Of a stretch of 23,743 nucleotides of DNA, positions 12,746 through 20,484 are shown in pieces. A program made the position numbers and the translations under genes. The number at the start of each line of letters is the position of its first letter. Positions within the stretch are counted from its first letter, which is position 1. The stretch comes from a virus. The notes under the pieces are model-generated. The model was given only the letters and a program-made list of their open reading frames with translations. It was not told the DNA's origin and did not search any database. Location of the stretch: positions 1-23,743 of the IMG/VR virus record IMGVR_UViG_3300045117_000130. One strand, given 5' to 3'.

Positions 12746-13297
12746 ATGAAAAATGAATTTAGAGGAAAATTTGAAATAGTTGATATAGGTAGAGTTAAGC
12801 CTAATAGCTGGAATCCTAAAGAACCAATTGACCAGAATTCAACTAATAAAAGCAAATTTGAAGAAATAAAAGAAAATATTTCTAAAAAGAAACTTTACTT
12901 ACCTATTATTGTTCGTGAACTTCAAGAAAGCCAAGAATATGAAATAATTGACGGTTATCATAGATTTTTAGCTTGTAAAGAATTGAATTATGAAACTATA
13001 ATGATTTGGAATTTAGGTAGTTTAGTTAATGAAGAAGCACAAGGAATAACACTTGATAGTATCTACTTACAAATACAAGCGTCAGAAGTAATGATCGCTC
13101 ATTTAATAAAAAAGATGAAAGCCAATATACCAGATGTCAAAGAAATGCTAAAAATACTGCCTTATAAAGAGGATACAATTAATGAATATTTACATATGGC
13201 TAATTTTGACTGGGAAAAAATAAAGCAAGAAGGGAATAAGGAATTGCCTAGTAAAGAGGTAGAATGTCCTGAATGTGGAGCAAAATTTAATATTTAA
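12746..13297 (+). CDS. ParB/sulfiredoxin-fold protein with C-terminal zinc knuckle
   Basis: The N-terminal 80 residues match the ParB/Srx nuclease-like domain: IVDIGRVKPNSWNP, a KENI helix, LYLPIIVRE and EIIDGYHRFLAC (67-77), which includes the DGxHR signature. A helical region follows (85-165), and the end is VECPECGAKF, one zinc CxxC pair. ParB-fold enzymes use CTP or ATP or act as nucleases, and ParB-like proteins (DpdB) occur in bacterial 7-deazaguanine DNA modification clusters. Its place after dpdA suggests a role in DNA modification, for example targeting or energy-dependent loading of the transglycosylase. That function is inferred. Confidence 0.7.
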   Translation: MKNEFRGKFEIVDIGRVKPNSWNPKEPIDQNSTNKSKFEEIKENISKKKLYLPIIVRELQESQEYEIIDGYHRFLACKELNYETIMIWNLGSLVNEEAQGITLDSIYLQIQASEVMIAHLIKKMKANIPDVKEMLKILPYKEDTINEYLHMANFDWEKIKQEGNKELPSKEVECPECGAKFNI

Positions 13298-13298
13298 T

Positions 13299-13436
13299 AT
13301 GTCAAAACACAATAAAAACAATATGTATCAAGTTGGTCATAAGAGTCATTTGAATACAAGAAGAATGAAAGGTAGGTCTATTGGCAAGGCAATTTATAGA
13401 ATGAAAAAGTTATTTCCAAAGACAAAAATAATATGA
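13299..13436 (+). CDS. Small basic protein (45 aa)
   Basis: A very basic 45-residue frame (MSKHNKNNMYQVGHKSH...) with no acidic residues, beginning right after the ParB-like gene and overlapping the next gene by 4 nt (ATGA). The charge suggests nucleic-acid binding. Function unknown. Confidence 0.5.
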   Translation: MSKHNKNNMYQVGHKSHLNTRRMKGRSIGKAIYRMKKLFPKTKII

Positions 13437-13687
13437 TTTATTTAGCTATAGTTTTAACATTTATATTAGGTTTTTTATTTGGTTGGGCTATTTGTTCTGT
13501 TCATTATTTAATTAATTTTACTGATAAAAAAGATCAGGTCATAAAAGAACTCAAAAAAACATTTAAGATAAAAGATATTAAAAAAGAACCTAAAGCAGTC
13601 GTATTTCATGTTGAAGAACCAAAAACAGAAGAAGAAAAAGCAATAGAAAGAGAAGAAAAGATAGTAATTAAACCAATGCCAAAATGA
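13433..13687 (+). CDS. Single-pass membrane protein (84 aa)
   Basis: An N-terminal transmembrane helix (about residues 2-24, LAIVLTFILGFLFGWAICSV) is followed by a charged, Lys/Glu-rich cytoplasmic-type tail ending in a Pro/Lys stretch. It could be a phage membrane protein such as an inhibitor or a spanin-like partner, but no lipobox or known motif is present. Overlaps neighbours at both ends by 4 nt. Confidence 0.6.
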   Translation: MIYLAIVLTFILGFLFGWAICSVHYLINFTDKKDQVIKELKKTFKIKDIKKEPKAVVFHVEEPKTEEEKAIEREEKIVIKPMPK

Positions 13688-13818
13688 AACAAATAGCTTG
13701 TCCAAAATGTACTTATCCGATAGAAGACATGAAGTGTCAGAATTGTGGCTATATTTTTCCTATTAAAGAAATTGTAAAAAAGTATGAAAATACTAAAAAA
13801 AATAAAAAAGTTAATTAA
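13684..13818 (+). CDS. Small zinc-ribbon protein (44 aa)
   Basis: Two CxxC pairs, CPKC (6-9) and CQNC (18-21), 8 residues apart, make a minimal zinc ribbon, followed by a basic tail. Starts in an ATGA overlap. Its end overlaps the next small frame. Confidence 0.55.
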   Translation: MKQIACPKCTYPIEDMKCQNCGYIFPIKEIVKKYENTKKNKKVN

Positions 13819-13918
13819 AAAGAAAATGAGAGCATATAGAAGTCAGCAAAAAGCTATTAATCATTGGAAAAAACAGCCTTTTATAGCTGATCTATATGAA
13901 AAATCCATATTTAATTAA
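13784..13918 (+). CDS. Small basic hypothetical protein (44 aa)
   Basis: A lysine-rich frame (MKILKKIKKLIKKKMR...) overlapping its neighbours by 35 and 23 nt. Plausible amphipathic N-terminal helix. The overlaps are longer than typical here, so this is a tentative call. Confidence 0.35.
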   Translation: MKILKKIKKLIKKKMRAYRSQQKAINHWKKQPFIADLYEKSIFN

Positions 13919-14069
13919 GTGTTATTGGTGTAAAAAGATAATAGATAAAAGAAAAGCAACAACAGATAAAGAGCATGAATACGCTTATTTTAAAGTAGCA
14001 AATGTTTATTTACATTTAAAAAGTTGTTTAGACAAGTATGAGCATGAATTACGAGCAACTTATAGATAA
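13896..14069 (+). CDS. Small Cys-containing protein (57 aa)
   Basis: The frame (MKNPYLIKCYWCKK...) has one CxxC pair near the start and a later His and Cys (HLKSC), a possible single zinc site. It overlaps the next gene by 32 nt. Unknown function. Confidence 0.5.
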   Translation: MKNPYLIKCYWCKKIIDKRKATTDKEHEYAYFKVANVYLHLKSCLDKYEHELRATYR

Positions 14070-14580
14070 AAGAAGGTATAAAAGTTATTTGAGATGTAAG
14101 TGGTGGCCGCCAGCGGATAGGCTTATTAAAAAAAAGATAATTGTCTGTCCAAGATGTGAAAAAAATGAAGCTCAATTAAATGAAATTTACGGAGTTTTAA
14201 ATTGTATAAAATGTATTGAAAAAGATAAAAAGTGGAATTTAGAACATCCGGAATATCAAGGTAGTTATCCTAAAGAAGGCTATAATAGGAAATGGCAGGA
14301 AAAAGTGAATTGGCAAAGAGAAAATCATAGAAAAGAAATGATACAGCCATTAGATAGTAAAGGCAGATTTAATCCTGAATTTCAAAAGGCTTATGGGTAT
14401 AATCCGTTTGAGAAAAGAAAAAAACAAGAGATAACAAGGCAAAAGACAAAAGAAGATCGGAAATTAGATAAATTAGCTCAAATTATAGAAAGACAGAAGG
14501 TTAAAGAAATAGAAGATAATATCAAATTACAACAATTACCAGTTAATAAAAACAAACATGGCTCAAAAAAAAGATTTTGA
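14038..14580 (+). CDS. Zinc-ribbon protein with charged helical tail
   Basis: The 180-residue product has an N-terminal basic region with a WWPP motif, a CPRC...CIKC zinc ribbon (about 37-60), a Trp-rich middle, a short conserved-looking LDSKGRFNPEFQKAYG segment and a long Lys/Arg/Glu coiled tail. An alternative start two codons downstream is possible. The position just ahead of the terminase genes suggests a phage accessory or DNA-associated function. Unassigned. Confidence 0.6.
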   Translation: MSMNYEQLIDKRRYKSYLRCKWWPPADRLIKKKIIVCPRCEKNEAQLNEIYGVLNCIKCIEKDKKWNLEHPEYQGSYPKEGYNRKWQEKVNWQRENHRKEMIQPLDSKGRFNPEFQKAYGYNPFEKRKKQEITRQKTKEDRKLDKLAQIIERQKVKEIEDNIKLQQLPVNKNKHGSKKRF

Positions 14581-14737
14581 GAAAAGACGAGATGTTTTTT
14601 TAGAAGAAGTTAATAAGTTAGTCAAAAAGTATGAAGTTACTTTTGGAACAGAACTTGAGTATAGAGTGAATGGAATTATAGGTAAATTGATTTTGAAAGA
14701 CATTAAAAAATATGATGATATCAAAACAGCGTCTTAA
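14558..14737 (+). CDS. Small hypothetical protein (59 aa)
   Basis: A 59-residue frame (MAQKKDFEKRRDVF...) overlapping the previous gene by 23 nt, with a helix then a strand-rich part. No cysteine and no recognised motif. Confidence 0.5.
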   Translation: MAQKKDFEKRRDVFLEEVNKLVKKYEVTFGTELEYRVNGIIGKLILKDIKKYDDIKTAS

Positions 14738-14765
14738 ATGTTTTATTCAAATTAAAGTTGATTAA

Positions 14766-14945
14766 ATGATAGAAAAGATTTATTACAATATATTTTTTAT
14801 TAATAGAGCTGAGTATTTAAAAGATAAAGACGGCAGGGTTTTCCAGTTTTTAAATAAAGAAAAGGCAAAAGAGGAAAGTAAGAAGTATAAAGAAACTAAA
14901 GTCTGTTATAGTGGCTTGTTAAATAATTCAGTAATAATAGCATGA
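14766..14945 (+). CDS. Small hypothetical protein (59 aa)
   Basis: A 59-residue mixed frame (MIEKIYYNIFFINRAEY...) rich in Lys/Glu, overlapping the next small gene in ATGA fashion. Unknown function. Confidence 0.5.
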   Translation: MIEKIYYNIFFINRAEYLKDKDGRVFQFLNKEKAKEESKKYKETKVCYSGLLNNSVIIA

Positions 14946-15031
14946 ACGATATTGTAGATATAGCTTGGCGGATAACTTTAGTATATTTAGTTATATATAT
15001 AATTAACTCTATTTTTAAGAAAGATTACTAA
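14942..15031 (+). CDS. Tiny single-membrane-helix peptide (29 aa)
   Basis: The ATGA-coupled frame encodes an almost entirely hydrophobic helix (ITLVYLVIYIINSIF) with a charged end. Such peptides in phages can act as holin-like or membrane-inhibitory factors, but the size makes the call uncertain. Confidence 0.35.
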   Translation: MNDIVDIAWRITLVYLVIYIINSIFKKDY

Positions 15032-15037
15032 TGAATT

Positions 15038-15595
15038 ATGAATAAATACAGCAGGATGGGTCATATGGATTTTAAGAAATGGGATGAATTAAAACAAAAA
15101 TATATAATTGAATTAAAAACAGTAAGAGAACTTGCTGAAGAATATAAAGGTCAAATTTCAGATACTAGAATAGGACAAATATCAAGTAGAGAAAAATGGT
15201 TAGAACAAAGAAAACAATATTGGCAGGAAATTGAACAAGACTTCACAGAAAGGATGAAAAATAAGATTATAAAAGCAAAAGAACGAATGTTTGATACAGG
15301 TCAGTATGTTTTAGCAAGAGGGCTTGAAATTTTGAGTAAGAAAGACGCAAAGATAGATGAAAGGTTAGCAAAAGACCTTATTGATTTAGGTAATAAACTT
15401 ATTTTACAGTCCGGCGGACAAGCAATGACTGAAACTAATATTGATGCAAGAACACTTATTTTGAACATGACAGCTTCGCAAGAAGATATTATAGAGTTTA
15501 TTAAGTTTAAAGAAAAGAAAGAAAAAGATGAACTATCAAAACCTGCCATTGATATCGCAAAGGGAAAGCCCGATAAGGTGGATAATAGACAATAA
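15038..15595 (+). CDS. terS: Terminase small subunit (putative)
   Basis: The 185-residue product lies directly before the large terminase. The N-terminal part looks like a helix-turn-helix (LKTVRELAEEYKGQISDTRIGQI, about 25-47), the expected DNA-recognition module. A coiled-coil oligomerisation segment follows, and then a polar C-terminus that overlaps TerL by 68 nt. TerS proteins diverge strongly, so the call rests on position, size and domain plan. It would recognise the packaging start site and load TerL. Confidence 0.65.
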   Translation: MNKYSRMGHMDFKKWDELKQKYIIELKTVRELAEEYKGQISDTRIGQISSREKWLEQRKQYWQEIEQDFTERMKNKIIKAKERMFDTGQYVLARGLEILSKKDAKIDERLAKDLIDLGNKLILQSGGQAMTETNIDARTLILNMTASQEDIIEFIKFKEKKEKDELSKPAIDIAKGKPDKVDNRQ

Positions 15596-18185
15596 GATAA
15601 CAAATGAAAAAAAAGAACCCCTTGAATTTAGAGATCATTTCTTCATGTATGATATTATTAACGATCTAACTCCTACTCAAGCTATAAGAAAATCAGCGCA
15701 GGTTGGCTTTACGACATCAGCTATCTTAAAATCTTTTTGGCTTGCTTCAATGAAGAATTTAAACTGTATTTATACTTTGCCGACAATGGACGATGTGTCT
15801 AAATTTGGAAAAGGGAAAGTTAATGAAATGGTTAATTATAATCCATTTTTAAAATCACTTGTTCCAGATATTGATAGTATTGGACAAAAGAAAGTTGGAG
15901 ATAGGTTTATTTACTATCAAGCATCATTTACTGAAAAAGAGGCTATTATGGTTTCATCTGATTGTAATTTTTATGATGAAATGGATAGATGTTTTGAGCC
16001 TGATACAGAAATTCTTACAAAAAAAGGTTGGAAAAAAATACAAGAAATAACTTTAAAAGATAAAATGTTAACTTTAAATCCTATTAATTGGAATATATCT
16101 TATAAATATCCAAAAAATATAATTAAATTAAAATATAATGGTGATTTTTATAGAATAAAAGCTAATAGTTTAGATATCGGTATTACTAAAAATCATAAGC
16201 TTTGGGCGAAAACTAAACAAAAAAGAGGATACGATCTATATAAAATTGAGGATTTATATAAAAAACCATTTACTTTAACGTCAAAAGCTAATTGGCATTT
16301 TTTTGGTAAAGATACTGGATATATATATATACCTCATATAAACACATATCGTAAACCAAGAGGAAGTAATTTATTGAAACCTATCTATGTTTCTTTTAAA
16401 ACTAAAAAAGTTTTAGCTAAAGAATGGTATCAATTTTTAGGTTGGTATTTAAGTGAAGGTCATATTGCGAGAGCAAGAATATATAAAAATCATAGAAAAA
16501 TAACAGGCCAAATTATTATTTCTCAAAAAAATAAGAAAAATATAAAAGAAATAGTAAATATTATTAAAAAATTAAGTTATAAACCACATCATAAAAAGGA
16601 CAAAATTTATTTCAATGATTTACATCTTGCTTTATATTTAGGAAAATTGGGCAATTCATACAATAAATTTATTCCTAAAAAATATTTATATGGAAATAAA
16701 AAATATTTACCTTATTTACTTGAAACTTTATTAAAAGGTGATGGTGATAAGAGAAATGTTTATACTACTTGTTCTAAAAAATTAGCTGATGATATACAAA
16801 TATTATGTTTAAGAATAAAAAAAACTGCTTCTATTTATAAGGTTAATAATAAAGGAAAAATTATATATAAGGTTGGCATTATTCAATCACCATATAGAAA
16901 ATTTAATAAATTTAATAATTCTTCAACTAAAGCAACGGTCTTAAAAGAAAATTATAAAGGAGATGTCTATTGTATAGAAGTTCAGCCTTATCATATTGTA
17001 TTAGTTAGGGGAAAAGAGAAAAAAATACCAATTTGGTCAGGCAATAGCAATCTTTCAGTTATAGAGGCTTATCATTCAAGACTACAAGCTTCAAAATACA
17101 AATATGAGTACTTTTTTAGCAATCCGTCATATCCGAATGTCGGAGTTGATAAATATTGGCAAGCGTCAGATCAGAAACATTGGTTTATTAACTGTAAAAA
17201 ATGTAATGAATGGCAGTATTTAGATTGGCAAGACAATATAGATTATGAAAGAGAAATTTTTATTTGTAAAAAATGTCATAATGAATTAACTAATGAGGAT
17301 AGGCGAGTTGGTAAATGGGTTAAGAAATGGAGTGATAAAAATGTGTCTGGTTATTGGATAAGTCAAATGATGATACCTTGGCAATCGGCAAAAGAGCTTA
17401 TTTATTTAGAAAAAAACAAAGATAAACAATATTTCTATAATTTCATTTTAGGTCAGCCTTATATTGGATCAGACATACTTGTTAATAAAGACTTAATATT
17501 AAGAAATATATCAACCGAAGATTATGAAACTGATAAAGTTTTTATTGGTATTGATGTTGGAGTTGAAAAACATTTTGTTATAGGTAATAAAGACGGCATA
17601 TTTCAAGTTGGTAAAACATCAAATTGGGCTGATATTGAAAGCCTTATTATTAAATATAACGCAGTCTTTGTTATTGATGGGATGCCTGATATTACAGAAC
17701 CAAGACGATTAATTCAAAAGTTTAGAGGAAAAGGATTTATTGTCTTTTATAAAGAAGATTTAAAAACAAGTGATCTTGCTACTTTTGAAAAAGAAAAGAA
17801 ATATGGAGTAATAACAGCAGATAGGACAAGACTTATTGAAACTATGATTGATAAACATATAAAAAGCCAGATTAAGTATTTTGTTAATCCAAATGAATTA
17901 CAAGAATATGTCAGTCATTGGGAAAGTCTTTATAGAGTTGAAGAAGAAGATCGGTTTCAGAATAAAAAGATAAGGTGGGAACATTCGGGAGCAGATCATT
18001 TTGTTCATGCCTCTGTTTATTATGAAATAGCTAAATTAAGAGGTGGTGAGGCTATGGTTATACAAGAGGAAAAAAACTTATTAGTTGGCGAGAAATCATT
18101 TGTTGTTAGTAAAGAAGGAACGATACCGGCAATATCAATTAAAGAATTTATTAGTAAACCTGAAAATGATTGGCGATATAAATAA
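15528..18185 (+). CDS. terL: Terminase large subunit, GpA type, with intein
   Basis: The 885-residue precursor is interrupted by an intein (residues 155-506); the spliced TerL would be about 533 residues. The flanking halves match the lambda GpA family: FRDHFF...AIRKSAQVGFTTS (Walker A-like, 53-64), Walker B FYDEMDR (148-154), a zinc ribbon CKKC...CKKC (556-559, 580-583), GYWISQMMIPW (608-618) and nuclease acidic positions (Asp676 in GIDVG, Asp717 in VIDGMP, Asp823 in GADHF). The protein uses ATP to translocate DNA into the procapsid and cuts concatemers; GpA-type terminases usually make cohesive ends. It must be spliced to work, since the intein splits the ATPase centre. It overlaps terS by 68 nt; no Shine-Dalgarno sequence is apparent. 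Confidence 0.92.
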   Translation: MNYQNLPLISQRESPIRWIIDNKITNEKKEPLEFRDHFFMYDIINDLTPTQAIRKSAQVGFTTSAILKSFWLASMKNLNCIYTLPTMDDVSKFGKGKVNEMVNYNPFLKSLVPDIDSIGQKKVGDRFIYYQASFTEKEAIMVSSDCNFYDEMDRCFEPDTEILTKKGWKKIQEITLKDKMLTLNPINWNISYKYPKNIIKLKYNGDFYRIKANSLDIGITKNHKLWAKTKQKRGYDLYKIEDLYKKPFTLTSKANWHFFGKDTGYIYIPHINTYRKPRGSNLLKPIYVSFKTKKVLAKEWYQFLGWYLSEGHIARARIYKNHRKITGQIIISQKNKKNIKEIVNIIKKLSYKPHHKKDKIYFNDLHLALYLGKLGNSYNKFIPKKYLYGNKKYLPYLLETLLKGDGDKRNVYTTCSKKLADDIQILCLRIKKTASIYKVNNKGKIIYKVGIIQSPYRKFNKFNNSSTKATVLKENYKGDVYCIEVQPYHIVLVRGKEKKIPIWSGNSNLSVIEAYHSRLQASKYKYEYFFSNPSYPNVGVDKYWQASDQKHWFINCKKCNEWQYLDWQDNIDYEREIFICKKCHNELTNEDRRVGKWVKKWSDKNVSGYWISQMMIPWQSAKELIYLEKNKDKQYFYNFILGQPYIGSDILVNKDLILRNISTEDYETDKVFIGIDVGVEKHFVIGNKDGIFQVGKTSNWADIESLIIKYNAVFVIDGMPDITEPRRLIQKFRGKGFIVFYKEDLKTSDLATFEKEKKYGVITADRTRLIETMIDKHIKSQIKYFVNPNELQEYVSHWESLYRVEEEDRFQNKKIRWEHSGADHFVHASVYYEIAKLRGGEAMVIQEEKNLLVGEKSFVVSKEGTIPAISIKEFISKPENDWRYK
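15990..17045 (+). mobile_element. LAGLIDADG intein in terL
   Basis: A 352-codon in-frame insertion begins with Cys155 (CFEPDTEIL, splicing block A), has a block B-like NHKLW (222-226), two LAGLIDADG endonuclease motifs (FLGWYLSEG at 303-311 and LLETLLKGDG at 397-406), block F-like YCIEVQPYHIVLV, and ends at Asn506 in IWSGN followed by Ser507 as the +1 nucleophile. The splice junctions join EMDR to SNLSV. The insertion point is directly after the Walker B motif, a conserved and essential site. The penultimate residue is Gly rather than the usual His. Confidence 0.93.
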
Positions 18186-18348
18186 AGAGATTGAGTTAGT
18201 TAGGAATGAAATTGAGGCTTTAGTTAAAAAAGCCTATTGTTCTAGTTGCCATAAAACATTATTTTTTTATGATGGTAAAAGGATTTTTATTAAATGTAAG
18301 CATTGTAAAACAGTAACGCAATTTCTACTTGACAATGATAAAAAATAA
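18166..18348 (+). CDS. Com-like zinc-ribbon small protein
   Basis: I chose the ATG at 18166, giving 60 residues; a further upstream ATG at 18085 would lengthen the overlap with TerL from 20 to 101 nt and adds residues not like the family. The core is CSSCHKTLFF, then IKCKHCKTV. This pattern (CxxC-xxL ... IKCxxCKT) is like Com of phage Mu, a zinc-ribbon translational activator, and similar small zinc-ribbon proteins are often found near terminase genes. It may bind RNA. The gene ends just after the promoter for the structured RNA begins. Confidence 0.65.
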   Translation: MIGDINKEIELVRNEIEALVKKAYCSSCHKTLFFYDGKRIFIKCKHCKTVTQFLLDNDKK

Positions 18349-18357
18349 GTTTATATT
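18329..18357 (+). promoter_or_regulatory. Promoter for the structured RNA upstream of portal
   Basis: Consensus TTGACA (18329-18334), 17-bp spacer, TATATT (18352-18357). The expected start near 18364 is at the first bases of the long stem of the RNA at 18362-18510. It lies inside the end of the Com-like gene. Confidence 0.75.
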
Positions 18358-18361
18358 TATA

Positions 18362-18510
18362 TTGATTAATAGTGGTGAATAGATCCAAGTCACTAAAATT
18401 TGTTGAATGACCCATGATAGCCGGCTGTTTCTGGGAACATGAACAAATAGCTATTAATCAAGTAAGTTATTAAGAGGCACTTTGATGCCCGATTTTATCG
18501 GGCTTTTTTT
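18362..18510 (+). ncRNA. Independently promoted structured RNA (unknown family)
   Basis: The RNA folds on a perfect 11-bp closing stem, TTGATTAATAG (18362-18372) with CTATTAATCAA (18451-18461). Inside are a hairpin GTGA/TCAC (18375-18378, 18390-18393) and a second arm with ATTTGTT/AACAAAT (18398-18404, 18442-18448) and CCCA/TGGG (18411-18414, 18432-18435). The apical loop contains the palindrome AGCCGGCT (18419-18426), which could dimerise the RNA. A possible anti-terminator hairpin GGCA/TGCC (18476-18479, 18486-18489) overlaps the terminator. The transcript has its own promoter and its own terminator, so about 145 nt would be released as a separate RNA. It lies between terminase and portal genes. 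I do not recognise a known family. Confidence 0.7.
18487..18510 (+). terminator. Rho-independent terminator before portal
   Basis: A 7-bp GC-rich stem (GCCCGAT / ATCGGGC) with a TTT loop is followed by seven T residues; the portal ATG begins at the very next base. Portal expression therefore needs either read-through or a start within or after this sequence. Confidence 0.9.
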
Positions 18511-20484
18511 ATGGATAATTCATTTCAAGAAAATATCTCACAATATAAACCCCTTTTTTCTTTAGATTTAGAAGATAAGGATTTAATTACTGAAATAAAC
18601 AAGAGGCTTGATTTGGGAAAAAAGTTAAGAGATAACATTGTTATTAAGAAAGGTAATTTGAACTGGGATTATTATAAAGGTCAACATGCTGTAAAAACTC
18701 TTTCTGATGGTAAGTCAAAAATAGTAAAAAACATTATTTTTAGGAATATTGAAACAATAGTTCCAATATTAACTTCAAATACTCCAGAACCTCGCATCTT
18801 TCATCCTAATAAACTATTTACTGAAAAATTAAGGAAAATATTGACTTTAAGATGGGAAGTCTTTGATAAGATGCTTGAAAAATCAAGAAAGACAATTAGA
18901 CATAATGCTATTAGATATTTAGGAGCTTTGAAGGTTAGGTATGATACTGAATATAATGATATATGTTGGGAATTAGTTAATCCTAAACATTTAATTATTG
19001 ATCCTGATGCTACTTATCTTTATGATTGTAAATGGGTAGCACAGCTTGTTAAAGGATATACTGTCAAGGAAGTTATTGAAAAATATCCTTATGGAAAAGA
19101 AAAACTATTAAAAACGCTTGGGATTAAGAGTGAAGATGATAAAAAATTAGGGTCAGAAATCAGTTTTATTGAGTTTTCTACTCCTGATTTCACAGTTTGG
19201 AAATATAATTATATTATATTAGATAAACAAGAAAACCAGAATTATGATTTTGAAGGAGTTTCTACTTTTGATGAGGTAGGAAAAGAAACAAAAATTCGTT
19301 ATAACATATTCAAAAAACCAACAGTTCCTTATATTTTTTTCCAGTTATTCAATATTGAAAATGAAGAAAGCGGGATATATGGCAATACTTCTTTAATTGA
19401 ACAAGCTATTCCTTTACAAGATAATGTCAATAAAAGGAAAAGACAAGTTGATGAAAATGCTGATGAGGCGAATGGTACTTTGGTTGGATCGGGTGATTAT
19501 ATTTCATTTGCTCAGTTTCAGAAATTAAAAGGTGAGGCTACAGAGCGTGTGTGGGTTGAGAAAGGAGATGCGAGAATGGCAATCTCAAGACTTTCTGGCA
19601 ATCCGCTTCAAAACTATGTTTTAAACGATATGTATGATTCGCAAGGAGAGATAGACAATATAATGGGTAGTCATTCAACAACGCGTGGAGAAGGTAGACA
19701 AGGAGAAACGACAGCGACAGAACGGGTAATGGAAAAACAACAAGACTATGGACGAATTGATGATATAGTCAAGGCTTATGAGGATTTTAGTGAGGATTAC
19801 TTTAACATGACTTTACAAATGATGCTTGTTCATTATAAAGATGTTCACTTGTTTCCTATTGAACAAGAAGATGATATAGAGGTAAGTCGTGAGATTTTAA
19901 TTAAAGAATTTTCAAAAATTTTTAAATATAAAGATAGTGAATTGAGAGGTGGAAAGTATGAAGTTGAGTATAAATATGTTCCACCTGTAGTTATGGTTAA
20001 AAGAGGATCAACATTACCAACTGATGATATAACAAAGCGTGTAAGTGCGATTGAACTTTGGTCAAAAGGTGGGATTGATCCTATTTCTTTACATGAAGAA
20101 TTAAATGACCCAAATCCTGAACTTAAAGCAAAAAGGCTCTTTTTATTTAAAAATAATCCACAATTATTATTTCCAGAACTTGCTCAATACAGTCAGACTG
20201 AAGGAATAACACCGGAAGGAAAATATACAGAAGGAATGATTGCTGATACTGAAGCTATCCAAAAAGGACAAGAGCCAGGTGTTAATAAAGAAATGTCAAA
20301 TCCAGCAACAGGTCAATCTCATCTAGTAAGCCATAATACTTATATAGATAGTTCTGAATTTGAACAAGCTGACCAGCAATTTAAAGCAAGATATATCGCT
20401 CATGTAAAAGCTGAAATTGATTTTATGAAACAACAGATGGCTCAGGCTAAAAATAGTCAATTACAAGTTAATCAACAAATATGA
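18511..20484 (+). CDS. Portal protein
   Basis: A 657-residue protein in the standard place after TerL and before scaffold and capsid. It has the helical/beta mix and the acidic, glutamine-rich C-terminus (about 590-657, with a coiled-coil QQMAQAKNSQLQVNQQI) of portal proteins of the larger, P22-like class. Segments such as IPLQDNVNKRKRQVDENADEA and TATERVMEKQQDYGRI resemble the long stem helix and crown regions. The dodecameric ring would be the DNA gateway for the terminase motor and the tail. The ATG directly follows the terminator T-run and has no Shine-Dalgarno sequence. Overlaps the next tiny gene by 4 nt. Confidence 0.85.
   Translation: MDNSFQENISQYKPLFSLDLEDKDLITEINKRLDLGKKLRDNIVIKKGNLNWDYYKGQHAVKTLSDGKSKIVKNIIFRNIETIVPILTSNTPEPRIFHPNKLFTEKLRKILTLRWEVFDKMLEKSRKTIRHNAIRYLGALKVRYDTEYNDICWELVNPKHLIIDPDATYLYDCKWVAQLVKGYTVKEVIEKYPYGKEKLLKTLGIKSEDDKKLGSEISFIEFSTPDFTVWKYNYIILDKQENQNYDFEGVSTFDEVGKETKIRYNIFKKPTVPYIFFQLFNIENEESGIYGNTSLIEQAIPLQDNVNKRKRQVDENADEANGTLVGSGDYISFAQFQKLKGEATERVWVEKGDARMAISRLSGNPLQNYVLNDMYDSQGEIDNIMGSHSTTRGEGRQGETTATERVMEKQQDYGRIDDIVKAYEDFSEDYFNMTLQMMLVHYKDVHLFPIEQEDDIEVSREILIKEFSKIFKYKDSELRGGKYEVEYKYVPPVVMVKRGSTLPTDDITKRVSAIELWSKGGIDPISLHEELNDPNPELKAKRLFLFKNNPQLLFPELAQYSQTEGITPEGKYTEGMIADTEAIQKGQEPGVNKEMSNPATGQSHLVSHNTYIDSSEFEQADQQFKARYIAHVKAEIDFMKQQMAQAKNSQLQVNQQI

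Noticed and set aside
15301-15603. 100-codon - strand frame over terS
   Set aside because: Antisense to a gene with a convincing position and domain plan; no ribosome-binding site or neighbours on that strand.
15859-16050. Second + strand frame inside terL
   Set aside because: It is out of frame with TerL and the intein, which both have clear motifs across these bases.
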